From: Bartonella apihabitans
GTDB taxonomy: Bacteria; Pseudomonadota; Alphaproteobacteria; Rhizobiales; Rhizobiaceae
Length of the DNA: 64,000 bases
Reading direction: 5' to 3'
NCBI RefSeq assembly: GCF_030758755.1
Contig: NZ_CP132387.1
Coordinates: forward strand, 2,533,001-2,597,000
The notes below the pieces were generated by a model. It made no database searches and was not told the DNA's origin. It saw nothing but the letters and a program-made list of their open reading frames with translations. The position numbers were made by a program, and so were the translations under genes. This document shows positions 1-9,345 of this stretch, one piece after another; the stretch's first letter is position 1; the number at the start of each line of letters is the position of its first letter.

Positions 1-2726
1 TTCTTGATAACACCTCTCCTGTCGCCACCTATCTGAGCGGTTATGTAGACGGTAGCGGCCTGTTCGGGGGTGAAAAACTGAAACTAAGCGGAAGTTTTTC
101 CGATAATGACCAGTTCAAAAGTCTGGACAATCTCGACATTCTCGTTGGCGAAACCCATGTGAACGGCAATCTCAAGCAAAATCTGGACGGGCTGATTGAC
201 GGAAATATCCATATTGATGCACGCGATATTTCAACATTGAGTGCGCTTTTGCTCACCGACGGCCATGGCACTATGACAGGTGACTTTAATTTAAGCGAAA
301 GTGAAGGAAAACAGAGCGGACGTCTGAAAGCCCACGTCGACAAACTGGTTTTTGGCGAAAATCATGTTGAAAACCTTGATATGAATTTAACGCTCGATGA
401 CCCGAAAGGTGCTTTCCGTGTCAATGGCTTTGTCAATGCTTCGGATATTCGCGTTGCCAATTTTGTCGTCAATACCATAAAAGCAACTGCAAAAGATATG
501 GACGGAAAAACGGCTTTCCAGGTTTCTGCCGATGTCCAGAATAATATCAAGGCCGATCTTTCTGGTCGTTTGATCTATCCTATAGCAAACGAAGATAACG
601 GGCAAAACGGGCAGGGGGATAATCGGCGGCTGACAGTCGAGTTTGATTCTTTGAACGTTACGCAGGATGCGGTTCATGCAAAGCTTACAAATCCGGCTTC
701 TGTGATTTTGTTTGAGGATAGCTATCACATTTCACCGTTGATATTGGATGTGAATGGCGGGAAATTTTCGGTTAAGGGCGATGGAGGGTCAAAACTCGAT
801 TTAGAGTTGCAAATGGATCATTTGCCCGTTTCACTTGCCAATCTGGTAAAACCGGATCTTCGGGCAACCGGTACTTTAACCGGTCAAGCCGATATAAAAG
901 GAACGCCGGATAAACCTGATGTCGCCTTTGATATGAAAGGCGAAGGTCTGTCGATCGGCCTTCTTAAAGACAAGAAGATTGCTCCTTTTGCACTTGATGC
1001 AAAGGGCAGAACCAATGGCAAATCGGTCAATGTTGATACAAGGATTTCCGGCTCCGGTCTTGATGTTGAAGCCAATGGCAAAGTTCCGCTGGATGCAGGA
1101 AATCTTGATCTTGACATCGATTTGAAAAATTTGCCCGTTGCTCTCGCAAACGGTTTTGTGGCCAATCAGAATCTTGGTGGAACCATCTCCGGTCACGCTC
1201 ACGTCGGTGGACAATTGAAAGCACCGACGGCAACATTCAATCTTGCAGGCCAAGGCTTGAGAGCCGATTTGTTGGCAAAAAATGGCCTTACACCAATCAA
1301 TTTGAATGCTCAGGCGCATTATGACAATAATGTTCTTAATCTTGAACAATTTACCGCAAATGGTGCGCAAGGACTTAATATGTCGGCAAATGGCCGCATT
1401 CCGGTAAAAGGTGATGGCATTGATCTTCATGTCAAAGGTTCGGCTCCTATGGCAATTGCCAATCAATTCCTTGCCGAACGTGGAACGCAAATTTCCGGCT
1501 CGGCAAATGTTGATGCGACCGTTAGAGGCTCCTTTACAAAACCGGAATTGAATGGTCATTTTGCTCTTGCAAATGGTACTTTTATTGATCCGCAAAGCAA
1601 TTTGCGCCTGAACAATATCGTCGTTGATGCCGGTTTGAGTGGCGAGCGCATTGTGCTCAACCGTGCCAATGCTTCATCATCTGCCGGTGGCTCAATTTCT
1701 GTCAATGGATCCATCTCGACAGATTTTTCTGCCGGAATGCCTGCCGATATGACCGTTCGTCTCAATCACACACGCTATAGCGATGGGGAAATGGTTATTG
1801 CGACCGTTGATGGCACTTTGACAGTGACGGGCGGGCTGTTGAATAATCCGGTGATCGGTGGTGATCTTACAATCGAGAAGGCAGAAATTACCGTTCCGGA
1901 TCGTTTCGGTGGCGCTGCACTTATTGATGTCAAACATAAGAATCTTACGAAAGATATCGAAACAACGCTTGAGCGGGCGAAAATCGACACTGGCAGGAAT
2001 AAAGCTGTAACGGCTCCCGCAAAACCTTCCGTCGTCCAGTTGAAATTGCATATTCGTGCACCGAACCAGATTTTCGTTCGCGGCATGGGGCTTGATGTCG
2101 AATTGGGTGGTGAAATCGGTTTGTTCGGTTCGGTCAATGATATCCATCCTGTCGGCGGGTTCCAGATGATGCGGGGCCGGTTTGAAATTCTTTCACAAAG
2201 ACTTACCTTTACCGAGGGAACGGTGACACTCGTTGGTAATCTTAACCCTGAAGTCAATTTTGTTGCGACCACACAAGGAAGTGACATTACAGTGACGGTA
2301 ACCGTTAGCGGTACAATCAATGCATTGAGTGTTTCATTTACTTCGGTTCCTGTTTTGCCTCAGGACGAAGTTCTTGCCCGTTTGATTTTCAATCGTTCTA
2401 TCAGCGAACTGTCACCATTCCAGATTGCGCAACTTGCTTCTGCTGCTGCGGAACTTGCCGGTGTTACCAATACGTCGCTTCTAGGTTCCTTACGGTCGAC
2501 CACCGGTCTTGATGATCTTGATGTTGTGACAGATAAGCAGGGAAATACCGGCGTTAAAGCGGGTCGCTATATTCGCGATAATATCTATCTCGGTGTCGAA
2601 GCCGGCTCCGGTGGCAACACTAAAGGCACAGTCAATCTGGATATTTCCAAAAACCTGAAAGCCAAAGGCGCACTTGGCGCACAAGGTGATTCAAGTGTTG
2701 GTGTTTTCTATGAAAAAGATTATTAA
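1..2726 (+). CDS. tamB: TamB (translocation and assembly module, inner-membrane anchored), 3' part
   Basis: The reading frame is open from the left edge (codons start at base 3), so the N-terminus and the signal anchor lie outside; about 908 residues are visible. The protein is built of repeated amphipathic beta strands with many 'G.I.G' and 'L.G.A.I.G' turns, as in the long lipid-transport groove of TamB/AsmA-like proteins. The last ~350 residues match the TamB C-terminal (DUF490) domain: 'GGFQMMRGRFEILSQRLTF', then 'LPQDEVLARLIF', then a C-terminal beta region ending in Tyr. In the family this domain contacts the outer-membrane partner TamA and supports phospholipid transport and autotransporter assembly. 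tamA would be expected just upstream, out of view. No frameshift is seen. Confidence 0.93.
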   Translation, partial: LDNTSPVATYLSGYVDGSGLFGGEKLKLSGSFSDNDQFKSLDNLDILVGETHVNGNLKQNLDGLIDGNIHIDARDISTLSALLLTDGHGTMTGDFNLSESEGKQSGRLKAHVDKLVFGENHVENLDMNLTLDDPKGAFRVNGFVNASDIRVANFVVNTIKATAKDMDGKTAFQVSADVQNNIKADLSGRLIYPIANEDNGQNGQGDNRRLTVEFDSLNVTQDAVHAKLTNPASVILFEDSYHISPLILDVNGGKFSVKGDGGSKLDLELQMDHLPVSLANLVKPDLRATGTLTGQADIKGTPDKPDVAFDMKGEGLSIGLLKDKKIAPFALDAKGRTNGKSVNVDTRISGSGLDVEANGKVPLDAGNLDLDIDLKNLPVALANGFVANQNLGGTISGHAHVGGQLKAPTATFNLAGQGLRADLLAKNGLTPINLNAQAHYDNNVLNLEQFTANGAQGLNMSANGRIPVKGDGIDLHVKGSAPMAIANQFLAERGTQISGSANVDATVRGSFTKPELNGHFALANGTFIDPQSNLRLNNIVVDAGLSGERIVLNRANASSSAGGSISVNGSISTDFSAGMPADMTVRLNHTRYSDGEMVIATVDGTLTVTGGLLNNPVIGGDLTIEKAEITVPDRFGGAALIDVKHKNLTKDIETTLERAKIDTGRNKAVTAPAKPSVVQLKLHIRAPNQIFVRGMGLDVELGGEIGLFGSVNDIHPVGGFQMMRGRFEILSQRLTFTEGTVTLVGNLNPEVNFVATTQGSDITVTVTVSGTINALSVSFTSVPVLPQDEVLARLIFNRSISELSPFQIAQLASAAAELAGVTNTSLLGSLRSTTGLDDLDVVTDKQGNTGVKAGRYIRDNIYLGVEAGSGGNTKGTVNLDISKNLKAKGALGAQGDSSVGVFYEKDY

Positions 2727-2804
2727 AGCGAGGAATATTGTTTTTGCCGGAAATCACCTTCCGGCGTTCGTTTCATCGTCACTCACAACGCGTAAGGAAT
2801 AAAG

Positions 2805-3344
2805 ATGCCCCGACTTTTTGCCGCATTGGAAGTGCCGCATGATGCCGCATTGTCCTTGTCACTGTTGCGAGGCGGTTTACCTGGTGCGCGTTTCATCGAA
2901 GTGGACGATTATCATATCACATTGCGTTTCTTCGGCGATATGAACAACGAGATGGCTGACGAACTCGTTCACGCACTTGATCACATTGAAAGAAAGCCTT
3001 TCAATCTGCGTTTGAAAGGAATTGATGTCTTCGGTTCGAAAACGCCACATTCGATTTATGCAAGCGTAGAACCATGTGAGGAACTGTTGCTTTTGCAAAG
3101 CGACATTGACCGTATTGCCAAAAGACTTGGCCTCAAATCGGATAAAGGGAAATTTATTCCCCATGTGACAGTTGCACGCCTCAAACAGGTAAAGCTTGAT
3201 GATCTATTGCCCTATCTTTCTTCACATGGCCATTTTGAAACGGGGTATTTTCCGGTCAACCGCTTTGTGTTGATGTCATCCCATGAGTCAATTGGCGGCG
3301 GGCCTTATATCGTTGAAGAGCATTGGGACTTATCAAGACAATAA
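2805..3344 (+). CDS. thpR: RNA 2',3'-cyclic phosphodiesterase (2'-5' RNA ligase family)
   Basis: A 179-residue protein of the 2H phosphoesterase superfamily. Both catalytic HxTx motifs are visible: HITL at residues 37-40 and HVTV at 120-123, about 80 residues apart as in the family. ThpR/LigT opens 2',3'-cyclic phosphates on RNA and in vitro can join tRNA halves through a 2'-5' bond; its physiological role is unclear. The ATG at 2805 has an AAGGA ribosome site seven bases upstream. It lies 78 bases after tamB on the same strand and converges with the glycosyltransferase gene, leaving only 18 bases between the stops. Confidence 0.92.
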   Translation: MPRLFAALEVPHDAALSLSLLRGGLPGARFIEVDDYHITLRFFGDMNNEMADELVHALDHIERKPFNLRLKGIDVFGSKTPHSIYASVEPCEELLLLQSDIDRIAKRLGLKSDKGKFIPHVTVARLKQVKLDDLLPYLSSHGHFETGYFPVNRFVLMSSHESIGGGPYIVEEHWDLSRQ

Positions 3345-3362
3345 ATGGAAAATCGGATCCTT

Positions 3363-4532
3363 TTATTTGAACAGCCGTCTGATACTACGTGTGTTTTTTT
3401 CAAAAAAACGTCGTAGAGAGCGGGTATTCTTTTCAATAAAAGTGCCGATAGTTTTTCGTTTTTTATGTTTTGATATACTCGCAACCGCATTATTTTCGAT
3501 TAAAACATGACCGATCTCTTTGCCGAATCCACTTTCATTCCGGATAGCGTCTTTTTGAGAAAATGGATGAGGAAAAACGTTCTTTAAATTCGGCATACTA
3601 CGATATCGCACACGCTCCGCTTTTTCAATTGGTGTTCCATCCCGATACATACCGTAGTACCACCATTTGCTAGGGAGATTTAATGGCGTATTTTCTTCTA
3701 CCATATGTTCATACTTGTTCCAGATCTCGAAGACTTCGTGATTGTCTTTTGCGTAACGTTTTGTCATTGTGCGACCAACCGGCCCAAGTTTTGTATAGTG
3801 ATAAAAACGTAATGGGAAAATACCGTTCACGTAAATACATTTATTGGTAATAGAGATTTTTCGGTGACTTAAATTCCAGCTGGCAACATTATATCCCGGA
3901 TCACGTAAAATATAAACTCCATCAAACAAAGCTGGTACTAAATTGAACCACTTTTGATCTACAAATAACCCTCTGGGAAGATCATCATGACAATATTCGA
4001 GTAGTCTATCATTCCACCAATTGGCAAGTTGCTTACCGTTTGCGTCATTGCGAATTGCCAGAAACCCTAAATTGAATACGCCATAATTGAGCGCAGCGAA
4101 TTCGTTATCAAGAATAGCATTTTCCTCATCTTCAGGCGTTACCAGGTGAGGTGTGACAATAATTGAATGTGAATCCAACAAATCTATGATAGGCGATAAG
4201 CTGTTATAAACGGCAATATCAGGGTCCAGATAGATGATTTTATCGTACCCCATGTTTGTGAACTTTTTTAAAAAAGGTCCTTTTACGGCAGTACAAAGTT
4301 CAACAACATCATGACCGAACATCCATGATTCGTAGTTCTCAAGCCCCATGTCTTCAATATAGTAGACAGTATCAAATGGCTCTTCCGCAAGATTAAAAAT
4401 AAAACCTTCAGGCTCTTTATCTATCATAACTAGAGCAAATTCATAATCTGAATTATACTTTTTGAAGGATTGCGCTAATACACGTGCTTTTGCCAAGTAG
4501 CCGAATGTACAACTTGTAAATATTAAATTCAT
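3363..4532 (-). CDS. putative glycosyltransferase, GT-A fold (GT8-like)
   Basis: A 389-residue cytoplasmic protein. The opening (MNLIFTSCTFGYLAKARVLAQS) resembles sugar-nucleotide transferases that begin with a 'moving along a strand' motif. 'KIIYLDPDIAVY' around residues 105-116 carries the DxD metal/nucleotide-sugar motif, and 'NYGVFNLGFLAIRN' fits the acceptor loop of GT8-like enzymes. The specific donor and acceptor cannot be told. The last ~28 residues are basic and contain a near-perfect 12-residue duplication (EKNTRSLRRFF / EKNTRSIRRLF), which may be a membrane-associating tail. It is the last gene of the rhamnose/glycan operon, 16 bases after the preceding glycosyltransferase. Base composition looks more AT-rich than the flanking core genes. 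Confidence 0.75.
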   Translation of the reverse strand: MNLIFTSCTFGYLAKARVLAQSFKKYNSDYEFALVMIDKEPEGFIFNLAEEPFDTVYYIEDMGLENYESWMFGHDVVELCTAVKGPFLKKFTNMGYDKIIYLDPDIAVYNSLSPIIDLLDSHSIIVTPHLVTPEDEENAILDNEFAALNYGVFNLGFLAIRNDANGKQLANWWNDRLLEYCHDDLPRGLFVDQKWFNLVPALFDGVYILRDPGYNVASWNLSHRKISITNKCIYVNGIFPLRFYHYTKLGPVGRTMTKRYAKDNHEVFEIWNKYEHMVEENTPLNLPSKWWYYGMYRDGTPIEKAERVRYRSMPNLKNVFPHPFSQKDAIRNESGFGKEIGHVLIENNAVASISKHKKRKTIGTFIEKNTRSLRRFFEKNTRSIRRLFK

Positions 4533-4548
4533 AATGACTAATCCAATT

Positions 4549-5874
4549 TTAAGTGTTTGTGTATGTCATTTTACTTGAAATAAGCGAACGGTAGTTTTTA
4601 TTTAAACGGCGTTCTATAATTGATCGGTAGTTTTCGGAATCTTTTAAATATTCTACGAGATCGGGTATACCACGATAGACATAACCGTGGGACAGTTCTC
4701 TGACAACTTTTGCAGCGTTTCCCGACAAATAATTTGCTACGACAAATGTGTCAGCAGCGATTGCTTCATAAGCGGTTAAACAAAAAGTTTCCTGTACAAG
4801 TGAACCAATGAATGCAATATCGATATCATGTTTTATGAGCTGATCACGCATCTGCGCAGTTTCTTCAGCGTTTGTAACAACTTTTACGAAGTCATATTGC
4901 TTCGAACGTGGAGCATAGCTAGCAAAAACATAAAATGAAAAGAGGGAAGGGGGGTCGTTGAAGGCGGAAATAAGGTCGATAAAATCGTTCCAACCTTTGA
5001 AATATGCAGGCGTGCCCACAAAAGCGATTTTTAAATTTTGATTGGTGTCGTCAATCCGGCGTTTATGTCCTTCACCCAACGTATAATGCGGAATAACATG
5101 GATAGAATGATATGGTAATTTTGATTTCTCTAACCAAAATTGTTTAACAAACTCTGAAGGTGAAATAACAACAGGTTTGATTTTGTCAAAAAAATCTTTG
5201 AATTCTTGAGCTTGGTTAATGCGATCATATCCTGCGTTACAATTTTCGCATTGTTTAGAATTAGAAACAGGTGCACCGCAAAAAATCACGTTGTTCCGTA
5301 ACAGATTAAAATTCGGGCATAAGGTCGTATAATCATGTAGCCAAAAGTACCATTTCGGCTGGCATCGTAATGAATTTCCAATGTCAATGATTGAACGTAG
5401 ATTTAGCCCTAATGGCGAATGTATAATACAATCTGCTTTGTTTATAGAAAAAGTCTTTAGAGCGTGTATCAGATTATCTGCGATTGTAGTGCCGATATTT
5501 TTACCATTAAGATTTATTCCTAAAGGTAAATCTGCTGCGAGATTGTCATTGACTAACCAGGTTCGTGCTATCTTTGGAAAAATGTGAAGATAAACTATTC
5601 CTTCAAGACGAACAGCTTCTTCTTCGGTTTTTATACATTTTTGAATACCACCATAATTTTCAAGATAATTGTCGTGGCTGAACGAAATAACTAATTTATC
5701 ATAATTGTTGATTGATTTTTCAAATATATTCTTAAGTTGTCCGCTATCAAGTAGTTTATATTTTGAATGAAAATGGTTATCTAATTCATTTTCTTTTTCA
5801 GATATAGTTTTCGAATTAAATATAATATCTTCAACAGTCTTTTTCAACGTGTCATGTATAGATGTTTTTGACAT
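4549..5874 (-). CDS. glycosyltransferase, GT-B fold (family 4-like)
   Basis: A 441-residue protein. The N-terminal half has 'YGGIQKCI' and then 'WLHDYTTLCPN' with a Cys-rich stretch ('FCGAP...KQCENC') typical of a subset of GT4 enzymes from polysaccharide clusters. The C-terminal half has the nucleotide-sugar domain features 'IAFVGTPAYFKGWNDF' and 'FCLTAYEAIAADTFVVA', the E-x7-E type region of GT4. It likely transfers a sugar from a nucleotide donor onto a lipid-linked or O-antigen-like glycan. Its start is two bases after the stop of the FkbM methyltransferase gene, indicating translational coupling. The substrate is unknown. Confidence 0.82.
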   Translation of the reverse strand: MSKTSIHDTLKKTVEDIIFNSKTISEKENELDNHFHSKYKLLDSGQLKNIFEKSINNYDKLVISFSHDNYLENYGGIQKCIKTEEEAVRLEGIVYLHIFPKIARTWLVNDNLAADLPLGINLNGKNIGTTIADNLIHALKTFSINKADCIIHSPLGLNLRSIIDIGNSLRCQPKWYFWLHDYTTLCPNFNLLRNNVIFCGAPVSNSKQCENCNAGYDRINQAQEFKDFFDKIKPVVISPSEFVKQFWLEKSKLPYHSIHVIPHYTLGEGHKRRIDDTNQNLKIAFVGTPAYFKGWNDFIDLISAFNDPPSLFSFYVFASYAPRSKQYDFVKVVTNAEETAQMRDQLIKHDIDIAFIGSLVQETFCLTAYEAIAADTFVVANYLSGNAAKVVRELSHGYVYRGIPDLVEYLKDSENYRSIIERRLNKNYRSLISSKMTYTNT

Positions 5875-5876
5875 GC

Positions 5877-6812
5877 CTAATCTTTTACCTGAGTTAAATT
5901 ATTGTTATCGGCATTAGAATTGTATAATTGAATAACGGCTTTACTCAACAAGGCTAATAACTCGATTTTATCCAAATCCTCCCATTCTGTCCTTCCCCAT
6001 CTGGGGATATAAGAGCGTATATGATTGAATTCTTTTGTTGATTTGAACTCCCACATGAAACATCCAAGTGCTTTTAATTCGTCACACATTGCTACGGGAA
6101 AACGCGAAGCAAGAACATTGGATTCGCGGGCTATATTAAATAAACGTTTCTTGGAAGAATTATAATTATTTTTATTGAATGCAGGAAACGCACATAGATA
6201 TAGATAAAACCCGCTTTCTAACAAAAACTCGATTGCATTTTGATGAGAACTATCGCTATTTTCTTCAAAAAACACGATTTTAGCTTTCTCACTTATATAA
6301 TCTTTATCACTCTCGATGATATCGGTTTCATGACCTTCAGCATCTATCTTCAAGAAGTCATAGTCACCATATTGTTTACGGATTTTGGAAAGTGGAATAA
6401 TTTTTACCGTTTTGTCACTCGCGCCGTGCAATTCGACGAGATGTGTTCCGCCGATATTTTCATGTTCCACAGATAATGTCCAATGACGATCATCCCGCTT
6501 CCCAGCGGCCGCTTCAACCACGGTAAAAGGAACATGACTATTTTTACCCAAATTTTGTTTTAGTGATGGAAGTACCAAGGAATTCGGTTCCACGGAAATG
6601 ATTTTTCTGGCTCCGAACCTAGATAAACCAAGTGAGAAAGTGCCTATAAATGCACCGATATCCACCGCTACATATCCTGGATCAAGAATAGTAGAGGCAA
6701 AATAACATTCTAACAGCCCCCATTCACCATATTCAGTCAGACTTTGATAAATAAAATCGTGTTCAGGAAGGTCGGCCACCATTTCCCCGTAATAGGTGTC
6801 TATTTTTTTCAT
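5877..6812 (-). CDS. FkbM family SAM-dependent methyltransferase
   Basis: A 311-residue protein with the FkbM signature. The SAM-binding motif I is 'AVDIGAFIGTFSLGLSRFG' and is followed by an acidic 'SVEPNS' ribose-binding loop. The family motif 'YDFLKIDAEGHE' follows. FkbM enzymes O-methylate hydroxyls, in glycan clusters often a terminal sugar of the O-antigen or capsule, and can cap chain growth. It sits between rfbD and two glycosyltransferases on the same strand, so a role in modifying the rhamnose-containing surface glycan is inferred. The final ~60 residues are Asn-rich and poorly conserved in appearance. Confidence 0.85.
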   Translation of the reverse strand: MKKIDTYYGEMVADLPEHDFIYQSLTEYGEWGLLECYFASTILDPGYVAVDIGAFIGTFSLGLSRFGARKIISVEPNSLVLPSLKQNLGKNSHVPFTVVEAAAGKRDDRHWTLSVEHENIGGTHLVELHGASDKTVKIIPLSKIRKQYGDYDFLKIDAEGHETDIIESDKDYISEKAKIVFFEENSDSSHQNAIEFLLESGFYLYLCAFPAFNKNNYNSSKKRLFNIARESNVLASRFPVAMCDELKALGCFMWEFKSTKEFNHIRSYIPRWGRTEWEDLDKIELLALLSKAVIQLYNSNADNNNLTQVKD

Positions 6813-6862
6813 TATAATTTATATTCTTCCGTAAAAAATAAAAACGTTATCTTAGAAATGGT

Positions 6863-7729
6863 TTAGCGTATTTGTTCTTTGAAATAAATATCCCAATTTT
6901 GGAATTTTAGAGAAAAACATGTTTGGGTCTTAATGTTGTTAAGGAGAGAATTGGCCGGCCTGACGCATGCCGTTTTATACTCTTTGGATGAAATAGAATG
7001 AACAACGACATTTTTTTTATTGGCGGTTATTGTTAAGTTGAATATTTTACGTGCAAAATCGGCCCAATTTGTTTTTCCGTCAGGCACAAGATGAAAAATA
7101 CCACGCCAATTTTGTGGTGGAATTTTACCTGTTACTTGCTTGCTGATAGAAATGATATTGTCAGCAATAAAATCGGCACTTGTTGGAGTTCCCCACTGGT
7201 CACTCACAACGTTTATTTCATCATGCGTTTGCGCCAACCGGATCATCGTTTTAACAAAATTATTTCCAAAACGGCTATAAACCCAGGCGGTGCGCAAAAT
7301 GATGTGGTTTGGATTGGCTTCCATTATAGCCCATTCGCCTTCCAGCTTGGAAAGGCCATAAACGTTCAGTGGCCCTGGAGCGTCATCTTCCTTATAGCCA
7401 TTTTCTTTCTGTCCATTAAAAACATAGTCTGTCGAAATATGAATAATCGGCAAACCATTGTCGTGCGCGACTTCAGCAACATTTTTGGCACCGTCTCTGT
7501 TGACAGCAAATGCTTCCTGAATCTCGGTTTCGGCCTTATCGACAGCAGTATAGGCAGCGGCGTTGACAACGATATCAGGCTTATAAACTTGAACAGCCTT
7601 TGCAATTGAAGTTTTATCGGTGATATCAAGTTCAGGTCGACCAAGTGCAACAATTTCAATGTCTTCTTGTGTCGAATGCAGCATAGATTGCGCAACTTGA
7701 CCATTTTTTCCGGTGACCAGAATTTTCAC
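6863..7729 (-). CDS. rfbD: dTDP-4-dehydrorhamnose reductase
   Basis: A 288-residue short-chain dehydrogenase that carries out the last step of dTDP-L-rhamnose synthesis, reducing dTDP-4-keto-L-rhamnose with NAD(P)H. The cofactor motif 'VTGKNGQVAQS' is near the N-terminus, 'STDYVFNGQ' provides the catalytic Thr region, and 'YGLSKLEGE' carries the YxxxK pair. I choose the GTG at 7729 over an in-frame ATG at 7750: the family begins at this K-I-L-V-T-G strand and an AAGGGA ribosome site lies six bases before the GTG. The gene starts 13 bases after rfbB stops. Confidence 0.93.
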   Translation of the reverse strand: MKILVTGKNGQVAQSMLHSTQEDIEIVALGRPELDITDKTSIAKAVQVYKPDIVVNAAAYTAVDKAETEIQEAFAVNRDGAKNVAEVAHDNGLPIIHISTDYVFNGQKENGYKEDDAPGPLNVYGLSKLEGEWAIMEANPNHIILRTAWVYSRFGNNFVKTMIRLAQTHDEINVVSDQWGTPTSADFIADNIISISKQVTGKIPPQNWRGIFHLVPDGKTNWADFARKIFNLTITANKKNVVVHSISSKEYKTACVRPANSLLNNIKTQTCFSLKFQNWDIYFKEQIR

Positions 7730-7742
7730 AGTTGTTCCCTTT

Positions 7743-8776
7743 TCATGCAATTTTTGCGCGTTCTTTTAGCGGTTGCCACCACCATTTATTGTCAAGATAC
7801 CACTGGACTGTTTTCTTCAAACCTGTATCAAAAGTTTCCTGCGGTTTCCAATGAAGTTCTGTCATGATTTTCGTTGGATCAATCGCATAACGCCTGTCAT
7901 GTCCGGCCCGATCTTTAACGAATGTAATGAGTTCCCGATAGGATTTTCCATTGGCACGCGGCTTGAGTACATCAAGAATGCCACAGATAGATTCGACAAC
8001 CTGAAGATTGGTTCGTTCATTATGTCCGCCAACATTATAGCTCTCGCCTATTTTGCCATGACATACAATTGTTTCCAAAGCTCGCGCGTGGTCATCGACA
8101 TAAAGCCAATCGCGAATATTCTTTCCCTCGCCGTAAATAGGCAGTGGCTTTTCATCAAGCGCAGAGAGAATAACAAGCGGGATAAGTTTCTCGGGAAAAT
8201 GGTATGGGCCATAATTATTTGAACAATTGGAAATAACAGTTGGCAACCCATAGGTATGATACCAAGCGCGCACCAAATGATCCGACGAGGCTTTCGAGGC
8301 AGAATAGGGAGAAGACGGGTTATACGGTGTTTGCTCGGTAAAAATACCGCTGTCAAACGGCAGATCTCCAAACACTTCATCGGTAGAGATATGGTGAAAG
8401 CGGAATGTCTTTTGTTTGGTAGGGGCCAATTTTTCAAAATAACGGCGCGCTGCTTCTAACAAACGAAAAGTGCCTACAATATTTGTCTCAATGAACGCCG
8501 ATGGGCGAGAATCGATCGATCTACATGACTTTCGGCGGCAAGATGCATAATGGCGTCTATTTGTTCGTTTTCCAAAATTTCAAAAACAGCATCACTGTCA
8601 CAGATATCCAATTGATAGAAATGATAGTTTTGTTTACCAACCAATGTTTTTAAAGATTGAAGATTTCCTGCATAGGTCAGCTTATCAATATTAAAAACAT
8701 CATATCCCTTATTAACAAGATGTCGGCACAATGCCGACCCGATAAAACCTGCACCGCCAGTCACAAGAATTTTCAC
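7743..8776 (-). CDS. rfbB: dTDP-glucose 4,6-dehydratase, reading frame interrupted
   Basis: Second enzyme of dTDP-L-rhamnose synthesis (NAD-dependent 4,6-dehydration of dTDP-glucose). The N-terminal part holds the Rossmann motif '[10 protein letters not shown]' and '[11 protein letters not shown]'; then the frame is lost near 8510-8521. The downstream part resumes with '[10 protein letters not shown]' in another frame and carries 'STDEVFGD' and the YxxxK motif 'YSASKASSD'. The DNA at the break reads GATCGATCGATT directly followed by CTCGCC. Restoring one more GATT unit gives an uninterrupted ~345-residue protein with the expected 'DRSIDS.PSAF' sequence, close to the usual length. The start is the GTG at 8776, overlapping the rfbC stop (GTGA). 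The gene is either slipped or mis-sequenced. Confidence 0.85.
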
Positions 8777-9345
8777 TTTGTCATCTCCGCAAAATCGAAG
8801 AGCTCGGCATCTTTCAAAAATGGTGCATTTTTGTCTTTTTCCGAAAGCTCGACATGGGCAAGGTCGATCGGCCAACTGATCGCTATGTCAGGATCATCAA
8901 AACGAATAGAACGGTCGCATTCGGGAGCATAATAGTCTGTTACTTTATAGACAAATTCACAATTGTCCTCAAGCGTTAGAAAACCGTGTGCAAACCCCGC
9001 AGGAATATAGAATTCGTTCCATTTATCAGGTGAAAGTTCAACACTCGTCCATTTGAGAAAAGTTGGTGAACCGCGTCTTATATCAACTGCAACGTCAAAT
9101 ACACGGCCTCGTGTTACACGAACGAGTTTTGTTTGCGCGTGTGGAGTAAGTTGGTAATGCAATCCTCTTAAAGTACCGGCTTTTGCGGAATAAGACTGGT
9201 TGTCTTGAACAAAAATATCCTTGATACCGTGAGCCGAAAAATCTTTAGCATTATAAGTTTCAGAAAAAAAACCGCGATTATCTCCGAATTTTTTAGGTTG
9301 AATTATAAAAACATCAGGAATAACCGTTTTATTGACTTCAATCAT
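8773..9345 (-). CDS. rfbC: dTDP-4-dehydrorhamnose 3,5-epimerase
   Basis: A 190-residue cupin-type epimerase, third step of dTDP-L-rhamnose synthesis. Recognisable are 'DNRGFFSE' (residues 22-29), the catalytic His in 'LRGLHYQ' (His63), '[16 protein letters not shown]' and '[11 protein letters not shown]'. I place the start at the ATG at 9345 rather than an in-frame upstream codon at 9363, because MIEV fits the family and an ACGGAG ribosome site precedes it. The start overlaps the end of rfbA by eight bases, and its stop overlaps the GTG of rfbB, so the three genes are translationally coupled. Confidence 0.93.
   Translation of the reverse strand: MIEVNKTVIPDVFIIQPKKFGDNRGFFSETYNAKDFSAHGIKDIFVQDNQSYSAKAGTLRGLHYQLTPHAQTKLVRVTRGRVFDVAVDIRRGSPTFLKWTSVELSPDKWNEFYIPAGFAHGFLTLEDNCEFVYKVTDYYAPECDRSIRFDDPDIAISWPIDLAHVELSEKDKNAPFLKDAELFDFAEMTK

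Noticed and set aside
876..1595. Long open frame on the minus strand inside tamB
   Set aside because: It is antisense to a clear TamB coding frame, is rich in Cys, Arg and Ile and has no domain; it is a shadow of the codon bias of tamB.
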